Shown in pieces: positions 46,515 to 58,062 of a DNA stretch of 64,000 bases. Made by a program: the position numbers and the translations under genes. The stretch comes from Panopea generosa (lineage: Eukaryota > Mollusca > Bivalvia > Adapedonta > Hiatellidae). The stretch spans positions 558,001 to 622,000 of the forward strand of contig CM055901.1 in NCBI GenBank assembly GCA_029582155.1, read 5' to 3'. Each line of letters opens with the position of its first letter. Positions within the stretch are counted from its first letter, which is position 1. A model generated the notes under the pieces. It saw only the letters and a list, made by a program, of their open reading frames with translations. It had not been told where the DNA came from and did not search any database.

Positions 46515-46700
46515 ATTCAACAAACACCATCATCTGCCGGGTGACGGCTGGCCACACGTTGTTGTAGGCCACACATGTGTACATACTATCACAGTAGCGC
46601 GACAAGTTGTGTATGATAAGCACCTCCCCTGTCATCCCAATACCTATAAAAACCGGATATGACGTATTAGTATCATTGTTGTTATGAAACAGATATACCT
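46515..46700 (-). CDS. C-terminal half of the preceding Ig domain of the IgSF gene
   Basis: The minus strand encodes SYPVFIGIGMTGEVLIIHNL then SRYCDSMYTCVAYNNVWPAV and TRQMMVFVE, with the F-strand Cys in Y-T-C-V-A-Y-N and the G-E-V-L-I-I E-strand signature of lachesin-like domains. The donor is GTTGAAT|GTAAGTG. Splicing to the exon at 43,675 makes a TTT codon and the run VEFAPEV, matching the usual link between Ig domains 2 and 3 of this family. The 5' limit is uncertain: AG sites near 46,700-46,712 are possible acceptors, since in this family the domain is often split. The other half was not found in the window. Confidence 0.75.
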
Positions 46701-46731
46701 TTCTACGGCAGAGTAATGCTTGAATTCTCAT

Positions 46732-47240
46732 TCATCATTACAACCCTTTTGTGAAAACTATCGCTCATAAGCGGTCGCCTTAGAAACTATAAGAGATAAA
46801 TATTTTGATAGAATTTAAACAGGCTGTTTAAAAACTTATTTTTGGTGTGTTCTTTGTTTTAATATCGTATTGTTTGTTTATTATTTAATGGATGTTATCT
46901 ATTTGTATTTTTTTATTTGAAAGTACATTGTTTATACATGAAAGAGTTATAATATTTAAATGCAAATTATAACTTGTTTAACTTTCTTTGCTTTCAAACA
47001 GAAATAATAAATCTAAATATTGTAAACGATGATTGAGAAATGTTTTATCCATGCGAGGCGTTGAACACAATGATCATTGGTTATTATTGGATTTTTCTAA
47101 TGGGCTTTGTTCATGTCAAGAATGGTTGCTTTCATTAAAGGGATTATATTGGCAAGTAACACAAACACGCTGTTAATCCAGACTTATCCTGTGTGCAGTG
47201 TACACAAAATAATGTTTATGTATTGATGTATAACCTTTAT
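46732..47240 (-). other. intron sequence of the Ig gene
   Basis: AT-rich sequence upstream of the Ig exon. No exon recognised. Confidence 0.4.
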
Positions 47241-47437
47241 TTACTTGAAAGTTATCAAATTAACAGTAATTGAATATTGGCCAAAACTTGTGTAATGTTT
47301 ACATTGAACTCCATAAACTTCCGGAACAAAGCCTCGAAAACGAGTCTTCACGATGTTACCCGATGATTGATCGGAAACCTGAAAGCGGTTTGTTGAAAAT
47401 GGCAAATGTAAACAAAAACAAAAACGTGGCTTCAGAA
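47241..47437 (-). CDS. possible alternative terminal exon with Ig-like ending (weak)
   Basis: After an acceptor-like CCGCTTTCAG the minus strand is open for 45 codons: VSDQSSGNIVKTRF, then VPEVYGVQCKHYTSFGQYSI and TVNLITFK, then a stop overlapping AATAAA. The Y.V.C....FG...TVNLI pattern resembles the F and G strands of an Ig domain. If used it would give a truncated, unanchored protein. No B-strand Cys or Trp is visible, so chance is quite possible. Confidence 0.25.
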
Positions 47438-47850
47438 ACCCCATGTTTGTAATAAAGAGGTAATGCAATTAGACACTTAAGACGCGTATATCTCTAAATT
47501 ATAAGTGTATCTTCATGCTGGGCGTGTGTATTTAGGACAGGGAATTGACGGTAATATGCCAATATAATCCTTTTAAAGATTGTAATGGACAATTCAAATA
47601 TTGTCTCTGTATCAGTGGGTTTTTACAACATATATGTTAGTCGGGTGGGTGTGTTAATTGCTTTAAAATAGTTAATCAAGGATTGAAACACAATTATTGT
47701 AAGTTGAGCCTAATAAACTCAGAATTGTTAAAGTTACAAAGGAAGCTTAGGTAAACGCAACATGCTGTTTTAATAATAAGAAGGATATATATTTAAAAGG
47801 AATAAATAAGGAAAATTAATGTTAAATAAACGTTAAATTGGATCATAAAA

Positions 47851-49592
47851 AACTAGACCTATCACTGAAGGTGATGAATACCCCCAAACACCGCCATGAC
47901 AGAAAATGGTTAACCATTGTATGAAGTTTTATTCAATTATATCCAATAGTTTTAAAGTTATGCTCCAGACAAAAAAAATTCTTAATAAAAGAGAATGTTA
48001 TGGATTGAGTTTTTTGTATTGTTAATTTTTTTATGGTTTTGTTAAAATTAAAAACGGTCTTTTTAATTATTGTGCAGTGTACAAGCTTTCATGGCAATCA
48101 ATAAATGTTATACTTTTTCGAGTTATGTTGAGGGACAACAATTTTATGGATAAGAAACAAACAAGAGCACTAGGAATACAATATCGAACCTGCTTTGCTC
48201 GAACTCCATGTATTCATCAACTTGGTTCTTTCATGAACTTTATTAAACTGTTATCACTGATGGCTTTAAAAGTACTTTAAAAGTACTGCACCAGACAAGG
48301 GAAATATATATCAAAGGGCAATAACTCTGTAATTAGCAAGAATAGAGTTATGTTTCTTGTACACTGCACTTCCTCTAATTATATTCTACCATTGTATGAA
48401 GTTTGATGAAATTCCATCCAGTCCTTTAAAAGTAATGCTCCGGACAAGGGAAATATATCAAAGGGCAATAACTCTGTAATTAGCAAGAATAGAGTTATGT
48501 TTCCTGTACACTGCACTTCCTGTCATTATATTCTACCATTGTATGAAGTTTGATGAAATTCCATCCAGTACTTTAAAAGTAATGCTCCGGACAAGGGAAA
48601 TATATCAAAGGGCAATAACTCTAATTAGCAAGAATAGAGTTATGTTTCTTGTACACTGCACTTCCTCTCATTATATTCTACCATTGTATGAAGCTTGATG
48701 AAATTCCATCAGGTACTTTTCAAGTTATGCTCCGGACAAGAAAAAATATCAAAGAGCAATAACTCTGTAATTAGCAAGAATAGAGTTATGTTTCTTGTAC
48801 ACTGCACTTCCTCTCATTATATTCTACCATTGTATGAAGTTTGATGAAATTCCATCCAGTACTTTAAAAGTAATGCTCCAGACAAGGGAAATATATCAAA
48901 GGGCAATAACTCTGTAATTAGCAAGAATAGAGTTATGTTTATTGTACACTGCACTTCCTGTCATTATATTCTACCATTGTATGAAGTTTGATGAAATTCC
49001 ATCCAGTACTTTAAAAGTAATGCTCCGGACAAGGGAAATATATCAAAGGGCGATAACTCTGTAATTAGCAAGAATAGAGTTATGTTTCCTGTACATTGCA
49101 CTTCCTCTCATTATATTGTACCATTGTATGAAGCTTGATGAAATTCCATCCGGTACTTTTCAAGTTATGCTCCGGACATGAAAAAATATCAAAAGGAAAT
49201 ATATCAAAGGGCAATAACTCTGTAATTAGCAAGAATAGAGTTATGTTTCCTGTACAATGCACTTCCTCTCATTATATTCTACCATTGTATGATGCTTGAT
49301 GAAATTCCATCTGGTACTTTTCAAGTTATGCTCCGGACAAGAAAAAATATCAAAGGGCAATAACTCTGTAATTAGCAAGAATAGAGTTATGTTTCTTGTA
49401 CACTGCACTTCCTGTCATTATATTCTACCATTGTATGAAGTTTGATAAAATTCCATCCAGTACTTTTCAAGTGATGCTCCGGACAAGGAAAATTGCAACG
49501 GACAGACCGACCTACAGACCGACGGACCGACAGACCGACCTCAGGGTGACTCCAATATACCCCCTCAAAACTTCGTTTGTCGGGGGTATAAT
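47851..49592. mobile_element. 147-bp-repeat element, copy B (8 units)
   Basis: Same head and tail as copy A, but eight core units: TTAGCAAGAATAGAG at 48,333, 48,480, 48,625, 48,771, 48,918, 49,065, 49,226 and 49,372; one spacing is 161 bp because of a partial duplication near 49,195. The tail is a degenerate ACCGACAGACCGACC microsatellite then TTCGTTTGTCGGGGGTATA. Not flanked by the pogo-like ends that surround copy A, so the element is mobile in its own right. Confidence 0.8.
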
Positions 49593-49952
49593 TATGATTT
49601 TACACGTAGCGATAAAACAAAATTTACATTGTGGTGTAAGGTAAGAAAAATAAATAAATTGCAAATGCTAGTTTAATAGTATTTTCTAACAAAATCTAAT
49701 TACAACATTTATTATTTAGAAAGTCTAAATAAAATTCTAAATATGTCAATTGCTTAAAAGCTGCCTATTTCACATATCTAATCTAAGCTAAATGCTGTCG
49801 AAAGTTTGATTTAGTGTGCAAAGCTAGACTCGTCCTTAAGAGTAGAGAGAGAGAAAATGCATAAATGACAAAGATATTTCTCTAAAGATGAAAGCTTACT
49901 AGAAAGTAGCGGTTAGCATGTTAAGAAGAAAAACACATCTATCAAAATAGAA

Positions 49953-50364
49953 CAAGAGGCCCAAGAGGGCCTGAGGACGCTCTACTGACTCATAGTGGCC
50001 ATAGCACTTTTTGAAATTCTCCTATGCAATAGAAAAATCGGGATGGTGTCATTTTCAACCCTAGTGACACCATTTGAACAAATCTAACAAAACCATAGTT
50101 AGTCATCATTACTACATAAACATTTTGAAAATATGTTGGGCCGTTCATGAGTAGAAGATTTTTTAAGTTTTGGACTATTTTTAGTAACAGCGGCCATATT
50201 GAACTTCAGATCGAAAAAAAAATCTTCTGTAGTCTCCTATGCAATAGAAACATCAATATGAAGTTTCAGTTTAATTGGCCTAGTGGTTTCAGAACAGATG
50301 AAAGAAAAAGAGAATTTTCTGTTTTCCCATAGTATCCCTATGTAAAATTTAGGCCAGTAGAGCT
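49953..50364 (-). mobile_element. AGCTC...CTCTTG element, short copy
   Basis: Runs on the minus strand from AGCTCTACTGGCCTAAATTT to GGGCCCTCTTGGGCCTCTTG. Same family as 6,709, 16,675 and 23,667, with a single internal unit. Confidence 0.7.
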
Positions 50365-51753
50365 AAAATTGGTGAAAACAAATGTTTTTCAGAATAAACT
50401 CATTTTCTGGTATTTTTCGAGAAACCACAGAAAACGGTAAGTAAACACGTGATAAAACAAGCATAATGTAAAATTGAAAAGTAAAAATGCTGTACACTAT
50501 GACGGAGACATACAGACTTCTCTTTAACAACAGGAAATATATTTCATTTAGTACTGTGCATCGATAGAGTTATCCTAATATTCTTTTTTTCTATTACTGT
50601 TTTTGTTTCAAAGATAATCTACAGCAATATTCAATCTAAAGCCTAGTTGTACACCACCAGCTCTATAAATGCAATTGAACAAAAATCTGGCCAGTCATGT
50701 GACATGTATTTATTTGATCACTTTATTTAAACTTCATCAAGTAGATATATTTTGAAATATATTAATAAGCCCAACATATAATGTCAGCAAACAGAGCAAT
50801 AGCAAGTAATAAAGAAACAAGTTAAAATTTAAAAATTTTTTTCTAAAATCCATTTTTATGTACAAATCAAACCTTATAAATGAAAAAAAACTTGTACGTT
50901 TTTATTTTATGTTCGGATGATTGAGTTTCATTTTCTACCAAAAACTCTACATAGCCTATATATTAATATGCTTCACACATTTCATTTGAACCATTCACAA
51001 ACTAGTTAACATTTGACCAATCAGATTAAGCTCTTTTACATTGTTGTGACGTAATTATCATTATTTCATCTATTCATGTCGTAATAAGTGACGTAATAAA
51101 ACATGTGATTAAGCGTATCTACATTGACACTCTAGTGTAACATTCATCAATACCGTCCATTTCTGTCAAAATGTGACCGTAGCCAATAACATTTCGGCCC
51201 TCATTAGTTTCCTGCACTAAAAAATCTGTAAAGATTAGATCATACTGTGTTAAGGTACATACATGAACGGTTATAATGAGGATACGATCATTGGGAATCT
51301 GACATTATTACATTATTGTTTGCAGTTTAATTAATTTCTGTTGAATTGAAATTACACTTCAATTTGTTGCAAATATGCTTAATGTGATGAAGTTTTTTGG
51401 TTTCTTGCTTCTGTACAATATATGACAAAAATTGTTATTTTTATTAATATTTATATTGTTAAATGTTAAAATCAATATAATGAACCCACGAAAGGTGTAT
51501 GTATCTTGCTGTAAAATATGAATTTGCTGAATTGACAAAGTTTCTACCATCTAAATAACATCTATTTCTATGACATGGCTTCTTTATTTATTTAGTTAAT
51601 ACTTTTTTCTACACATGTCCATAATCATAATGTTGTTTATTTTTTATCAGTCTAATAAACCCACAAAGGACTAACATGTCACAAATGAAGAAACAAAACA
51701 CAATGACTAAAATCTTTAAGTTGTTGAAGCATTTTTCATTAAAACTGAATAAA
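50365..51753. other. non-coding spacer
   Basis: No gene recognised. TGACGTAAT occurs twice (about 51,048 and 51,090), a CRE-like site. A minus-strand frame ending near 51,127 (after an acceptor-like TTTTTTAG at about 51,222) is open for about 31 codons but has no known motif. Confidence 0.35.
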
Positions 51754-52279
51754 CAAGAAAATATTGGTGGAACCGATGGATGCTCCCCAAGTGAGTGTTT
51801 GACTCTGTACCGGCTACTTAGCTGAAAAATACCAAACTGCATAGCAGGTAATGCTGCATCCTAGCAAGTTTCACAAAATTCCAACATGGGTTTGTAGAGA
51901 AATAGCGCGGACAAGAATTTGGTCACAGACTCAATCAAAGGGCCATAACTCCTTGAAAAAACATTGAACCGGAACACATAGACAATATGCGCATCTGCAC
52001 TTGGTAATGATGCATCCTAGCATGTTTCATAAAATTCCAACATGGGGTTGTAGAGAAATAGCGTGGACAATAATTTGATCACAGACAGAATGAAAGGGCC
52101 ATAACTCTGTGAAAAATCACCGAACCGAACACAAAGACAATATGCGCATCTGCACTTGGTAATGATGCATCCTAGCAAGTTTCACAAAATTCCATCATGG
52201 GGTTGTAGAGAAATAGCGCTAACAATAATTTGGTCACAGACTCAATCAAAGGGCCATAACTCCGTGAAAAACACATAGA
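51754..52279 (-). mobile_element. 156-bp-repeat element, 3' part (left of hAT insertion)
   Basis: Inverted copy of the element at 12,189. It starts with the family right end CAAGAAAATATTGGTGGAAC and GCTCCCCAAGTGAGTG, then about three units. It is interrupted at 52,279 by the hAT transposon and resumes at 55,558. Confidence 0.75.
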
Positions 52280-52558
52280 CAGGGTTCATACAGATAAGGA
52301 CTGATAAAATTCAAGCACTTTTCAAGCACTTTTCAAGGACAAAATTTTCATTTATAAGCACTAAAATATATGAACTCGCCATACATACTTACATGTACTT
52401 TATAAGTTCCTGCAACTTGTAACTTGAAGCTGTCTCTCCCAATAAAGATAACTTTTAAAGATAACTTTAACAGATGAACACCAACGTATGTACAGCATCA
52501 AAAATGTTTTGTTTTTTACAAGTTCAGTAGTTCAACACAGACAAATACTCCCTCACCC

Positions 52559-53521
52559 CTAATGTTTTAACTGTTCAACCTTTGCATCCAACTTTTTAGC
52601 GATTTCTTCATACTGCACAAGTTTATCCTGTGCTCTTTTGCGATTAGCATTAGCTTGTGCAAGAAGTTCCCACTTCAAGGTCTTTTCTGCTTTTACAGAC
52701 AATTCATCTGCTTTCTTCACAAGTGATTCATGATCTAATTTTGTTTGCTTTTTTCTCTTTTTCAGATCATCAATGTCCTGTAGAACATGCTTTCTTTTCC
52801 TCTGCTCAAAATCTGACTTGTTCTTCTGTCTTTCCTGCTCTAAGTAGGTTTCATATTTCTGTCTTGCTGAAGATGCACTTACAAGAAGCTGATTCGTGAT
52901 GGGAACATTCAGTATTCCTCCAACATTTCTGACATAATCACAGATTATCCTCTGTGCAACAACACTTTCTTCCTTCAAGTTTTCACATTCAACTTTCTTA
53001 TTTACTGAAAAGCCACGTTCTACTGTTGCTTGTCCGTGAGAGAGAGTCAGCAGCAGCTTAACAATCTCCAGCAGCTTCCTGTACCTAGGATCTGACATGT
53101 GGTCTACAACAAACTTGTCCAGTCTATCCTTGTATGGGTCAAACTCTGTAAACTTCTCAGAACCGATAACTGGTATATTGTCAAGGAAGTCATTATATTG
53201 TTGCAAAATGACTTCACCATCACACTCATTGATCCGTTTTGTTGCAATAATCAACTTAATAAGTCTCTTGAATCTGTCCCTGCTGATATTTGTATCTCTG
53301 GCCATTTCCCTTGGGCATAATGATGCCATATTCCTAACTATAGAATAGGAGATAGGGCACTTTGCAGCTATTTTCTTCAACACTCCAATCACAAATGCCT
53401 TACACTCCATTCTGAATTCCAGGACTTCTTTTTCACTGACGGTTAAGCTTCTCAACTTTTCTTCAGCTTGTAAACCAATGTCCACTTTCTTGTATGTCAA
53501 TAAATTGGTCTTCTCCTCCAT
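52559..53521 (-). pseudogene. hAT transposase, C-terminal part (320 codons)
   Basis: Contains the hAT C-terminal dimerisation region: residues 147-180 read RYRKLLEIVKLLLTL then SHGQATVERGFSVNK, matching the S..A.VER.FS pattern that defines the family. Residues 215-320 are a charged coiled coil with a nuclear-signal-like KKRKK. The internal ATG at 53,521 is probably not a real start, because transposase-like coding continues upstream across a frame change into the frame that begins at 54,945. Together the parts give about 790 residues, within the range of larger hAT transposases. Confidence 0.8.
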
Positions 53522-53643
53522 ATCTATCCTTAGTAATTTTTTCTGCTGTTGTCGCCTGATCTAAAACTTCAGCTTTAATTACTTTCCTCATCAAACACTT
53601 CATGACTGCAGTTAAGTCGGTCACCAGAAAAGGCACCATGGGC

Positions 53644-54945
53644 TTATCTTTTTTGGAAGTTGGCTAGGAAAGGCTGCAATATGTATGCAATGGAACCAAA
53701 GAACTCCAACTTTGCTGTGATTAACTTATCCTTCACAGCTTTGCTAACAACAGCATATGACTTGTTTGTGGGTTTAGGCAACTCCTTTAATTGAATTTTC
53801 TTGACATAAAGTTCAACTGAAGTCCAAACCTTCAATGCCCTCTGGAAAACAGGAACATTTTCTAACCATCTGTGGTCTACAAATTTCAGTGGCATAAGTG
53901 TAGAGCCAGACACTTTCTGATAATCCTCTCTTCTGGCTGGTGAATCCTTAAAGAGGTAGTATAGGCTTCCCAGAAGTGAAGAGATTCCCCATTCTGTAGC
54001 AACTGCACCTGCCTTAAATGCATTGTGCAGTGTATGCAAGCCACATGAGCCAATATTAATTAATTCATGGCCATAGTCAGTCTTGATTTGACTTTGGATT
54101 GTGTTGAAAAATTTCCAATTGACACTTGGCCCATCCATACTAATCTGGATCATGTCATGGACATTTAACTTATCCGTGATCAACTCATTGAAATGTCTCA
54201 CCATGTCATCAGCAGTAGCATGGCCTAAAAACTGTGAGCCTAAATATCTGGTTACAACCTGCTCTGTGTCTGTGTCCCAATACCTGACATGAATGTCCAT
54301 CTGTTTTTCCTGCATTTTTTTATTCAATGATTCATCGAACAGAACCACAAAAAAACCTTTGACATTTGAAAGTATTAATTTTTTGAAGTGTTCTGCAAGG
54401 CCAAAGACACACAAGTAAGAAGTTTTCCTTTCTGCACATGTAAATTTTGCAGCCAGTGTGCTATCTGGGAACATAGCATGAAAAACATCAGTAATATGTT
54501 CATTGGATTTGTATGAGGCATGAGTGACTACAGTTTGCAATGTCCACAAAATTTCAGACTTCAGAACATCATTCTTCGAAACAAAGTTGGAAATACTTGA
54601 CGGGATGATTGAAGCAGCTGCGGTTGGAAGTGTAGCGGTATCAGCTGGGGGTGGAGGTACCATTAATCCATCGCCGCACATACTTGGTTTAGAAATACTA
54701 GATATTGTGTTAACCGTTTCTGTTTTTATCCCAAAAAACTGCAAGCCCATTGTCGGCACGGACGTTTCGTTTTTCCGGTGTCTCTCACTCTTTCCGTGCG
54801 ATTTCAGGGCACTCTCTCCCATGGCAGCAATGTCTATATCTTTCTTACAAACACTGCACCAAGCTTTTTTGTTATTCTGTGTTTCCTTGACCCACTTATA
54901 CCTACTTAGCCAGCCACGGCTGAATACGCATTTCCCCGGAGGCAT
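53644..54945 (-). pseudogene. hAT transposase, N-terminal part (433 codons)
   Basis: Begins with ATG at 54,945. Residues 29-56 form a BED/TTF-like zinc finger (WCSVC with C30 and C33, then H50 and H56), which binds the element ends. After a proline/serine-rich linker, D204 (VVLFDES) and D271 (SMDGPS) fit the first two catalytic acids of hAT transposases, which cut DNA through hairpin intermediates. Ends at a TAA just after a six-A run near 53,652; one extra A there would explain the frameshift, because the next frame continues in phase with transposase-like sequence. A second one-base shift before 53,521 is needed to reach the C-terminal part. Likely inactive unless these are sequencing errors. 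Confidence 0.8.
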
Positions 54946-55557
54946 TGTTATCTATTTATTATTACCATGTGCTCTTGATGAAAACGAGGCTCCAAGTCAT
55001 TGGGTTTCCCTAGATGACGTCACTAATTCCGAAACCAAGCAGCTTTTCAAACTCATTTTATTCTTTTTCTGTATATTGTGGATGTGATAAGGGTGATATT
55101 GGTAATTTTTCAGTACGGGTCTTGGGGGAATTATTTATCAAATGCGTTGCGGTCATGCATTTTTAAGGGGAAAACACGCCTTATCTATTTTAGAATTAGA
55201 ACAGGTGCGTACAAGGTTTCCGCACTGGTTTCCCGCATGCTACACTGCACAATGATGCTTGGAAACAGATTTATCAAACTGAGTAGTCTCCCTTCCCTTG
55301 CATATAGTAAAACACGGAGTAAAATAAATGGCGAAGATGAACGTTTCATAGTCTCCAGTTTTTTATTTTTTAAATTGAAACTCTTTAATATTCAAGCACT
55401 TTTCACTGATTTTTGTTCATTTTCAAGTACTTTTAAAGCACTTTTCCCACTGACATTAAAAACAAGCACTTTTCAAGGAGATTTTTAAAAAATAAGCACT
55501 ATTCATCTGAGAGGCTGAAAATCAAGCACTTTTCAAATCTGTGCGAACCTTGATAGA

Positions 55558-56264
55558 ACTGGTACACATAGACAATATGCGCATCTGCACTTGGTAATGA
55601 TGCATCCTAGCATGTTTCAGAAATTCCAACATGGGGTTGTAGAAAAAATAGCGCGGACAATAATTTGGTCACAGACAGAATAAAAGGGTCATAACTCTGT
55701 GAAAAATCACCGAACCGAACACAAAGACAATATGTGCATCTGCACTTGGTAATGATGCATCCTAGCAAGTTTCACAGAATTCCAACATGGGGTTGTTGAG
55801 AAATAGCACTGACAATAATTTGGTCACAGACTCAATCAAAGGGCTATATTCCGTGAAAAAGGACCGAACCGGAACACAGACAATATGCGCATCTGCACTT
55901 GGTAATTATGCATCCTAGCAAAGTTCATAAAATTCCAACATGGGGTTGTTGAGAAATAGCGCTGACAAGAATTTGGTCACAAATAGAATCAAAGGGCCAT
56001 AACTCCATGAAAAAGCATCAAACTGGAACACAGACAATATGCGCATCTGCACTTGGTAATGATGCATCCTAGCAAGATTCACAAAATTCCAACATGTGTT
56101 ATAGAGAAATAGCGCGGACAAGAATTTGGTTACAAATAGAATCAAAGGGCCATAACTCCATGAAAAATCATCAAACCGGAACACAAAGACAATATGCGCA
56201 TCTGCACTTGGTAATGATGCATCTTAGCAAGTTTCACAAAATTCCAACATGGGGTTGTAGAGAA
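55558..56264 (-). mobile_element. 156-bp-repeat element, remaining part (right of hAT insertion)
   Basis: About four and a half further inverted 156-bp units (GCGCATCTGCACTTGGTAAT, CTAGCAAGTTTCACAAAATT). It stops abruptly at about 56,264 in the middle of a unit (GGGGTTGTAGAGAAA), where DIRS-like coding sequence begins. The hairpin end of the element is missing. Confidence 0.75.
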
Positions 56265-57060
56265 ACAACTTTCACTTTAATATTCTGGAGCTTAAAGCAA
56301 GCCAGTTGGCATTGTTGTCGTTTTGCAAAAACCGAAACAACATCCATGTCAGGATATTAACTGATAACACAACTACATGTGCATACCTAAATAAGTTAGG
56401 TGGAAAGAAAAGAGACTTAAATGCCATTTCACGTAATATTTGGTTATGGTGTATTGCTCGTAGAATACATATAAGTGTTGCACATATACCAGGTCAATTT
56501 AACTTTGACGCAGATAGACTGTCTAGAAATTTCAATGATGACCTTGAATGGGCTTTAGACAAGATATATTTATTGAAATTGAACACATGTATGGGAAGCT
56601 TGATATAGATTTATTTGCTTCTCGGCTGAATGCCAAAATTGACACTTATGTGGCTAGAAACTCAGATCCTCAAGCTATTGCTGTAGATGCCTTTACATTA
56701 TGTTGGACAGATTTTTCATATATATTCCCCCCTTTTTGTCTAATCACCAGAGTGCTACAGAAGATTGTTCGAGACAAGACGGAAGCAGTCATGATCGTAC
56801 CGTTATGGACAACCCAGTGTTGGTGGCCGCAACTGTTGCGACTTATATGTCAGGATTGCTTCCAACTGCCATCTCCACAGACAATACTACAATTACATCA
56901 CAAACCAGGTGTACAACATCCCCTTCGGAAAATGAGGATGGGTATTTTTCGCATATCCGGACTGCCTTCAAAAAGCGCGGAATATTGAAAGAGTCTGCAG
57001 ACATCATTCTGGCCTCATGGAGAAAATCAACGCAAAAACAGTATGCTTGTTTTTGCAGAA
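56265..57060 (+). pseudogene. DIRS-like retroelement: RNase H and linker, 5'-truncated
   Basis: Starts inside the RNase H domain: FNILELKASQLALL (the Glu), ILTDNTTTCAYL (Asp), HIPGQFNFDADRLSR (Asp). Then a linker with DIDLFASRLNAKIDTYV and DPQAIAVDAF, a motif set found after RNase H in DIRS elements. The frame changes near 56,590 and again near 56,900. The reverse transcriptase itself is absent. Confidence 0.75.
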
Positions 57061-57880
57061 AGGGAACAATTTGATCCCCTTACACCAGATGAAGCTTCTT
57101 TTATAAAAATTTTTAACTTATCTTTATAAGTGCAACCTTAAATACAGTGCCATAGGAACTGCACGTGCAGCTATTAACAAATTCGTAGATATCTGTGGTG
57201 GAACAGATTTCACAAATTCCAGCCTAGTTGCAAAGTTCCTGAAAGGAGAATTTGTCAATAGACCACCTTTGCCAAAGTACACTAGAGTTTGGGATGTAAA
57301 TATAGTCCTCAAATATGAGGAGATGACCGACTCATCTCTTTTGTATTTGTCTGGGAAGTTATCTATATTGTTTCTTCTGTTGTCGGCACAAAGATGTCAA
57401 ACATTACATTTAATTTGCTTAAATGACATTTCAATATCTGATACAGAACTGGTGATAAGAACCAATCACTTATTAAAACAAACAAAACCAGGCCAACATC
57501 TGGACACAATAGTGCTGCAAAAATATGAAAAAGATGAACAGTTGTGCATTGTACACGTCTTTAAACAATATTTAGAACGTACTAATCATTTAAGGGGAAA
57601 TGTTGAGAGGTTATTGATCAGCAGCCAAAAGCCTCATAATGCAGTATCAATATCAACAGTATCCAGATGGGTAAAAATGATGATGATTAAGGCAGGAGTG
57701 GACTCGCATTACAGTCCACACAGTACTAGGGCAGTTACTGCTAGTACTGCTAATTATAAGGGTGTTCCCTTAGAAACCATTGCTAAAACAGCAGGTTGGT
57801 CAAATGCAAAGACATTTGCAAAGTTTTACAACAAACAAATTGATAATACAATGTCTGTTCAAACGGCTATTCTAGAGTAA
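56950..57880 (+). pseudogene. DIRS-like tyrosine recombinase
   Basis: An N-terminal SAM-like segment (FKKRGILKESADIILASWRK, STQKQYACF) is followed, after a frameshift near 57,110, by an open catalytic domain. Counting from M at 57,269, R42 (SAQRCQTL), H151-x-x-R154 (HSTR), W177 (GWS) and Y187 (FYNK) form the complete R-H-R-W-Y tyrosine-recombinase set, so the C-terminal half could be catalytically intact. DIRS elements use this enzyme rather than an integrase to insert a circular DNA copy. Ends with TAA at 57,880. Confidence 0.8.
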
Positions 57881-58062
57881 AGATGTCAATGTTAAGTATA
57901 TTACTGTGTATATATATTTTTTTTATTTCTACAGATATAACAATAATATGGCTATATAGGCAAAAAATGTTTTTGTTTTGTTGTATATTCATTTATATAT
58001 AGTTTTAGGAAGTATCAACTCTAAATCTCTGTGGAACCCCTAAGAAGTTATGCTGGAGATAA

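Larger units (their letters stand above)
52280..55552 (-). mobile_element. hAT transposon, nearly complete, 5-bp target duplication
   Basis: The left end CAGGGTTCATACAGAT and the complement of the right end CAAGGTTCGCACAGAT are 16-bp inverted repeats with three mismatches. ATAGA lies directly outside both (52,275-52,279 and 55,553-55,557). Removing the element and one ATAGA restores a normal 156-bp repeat unit, which proves the borders. Subterminal regions carry AAGCACTTTTCA motifs: two at 52,310-52,342 and about five variants at 55,395-55,536. The transposase gene is on the minus strand. hAT elements usually duplicate 8 bp; a 5-bp duplication fits the hAT5 group. Confidence 0.9.

Noticed and set aside
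51125..51222. Minus-strand exon candidate (QETNEGRNVIGYGHIL...)
   Set aside because: Open for only about 31 codons, no family resemblance, and AT-rich sequence yields such frames by chance.
54524..55087. Plus-strand 187-codon frame opposite the hAT transposase
   Set aside because: Antisense shadow of the transposase N-terminus and its 5' region; no domain.
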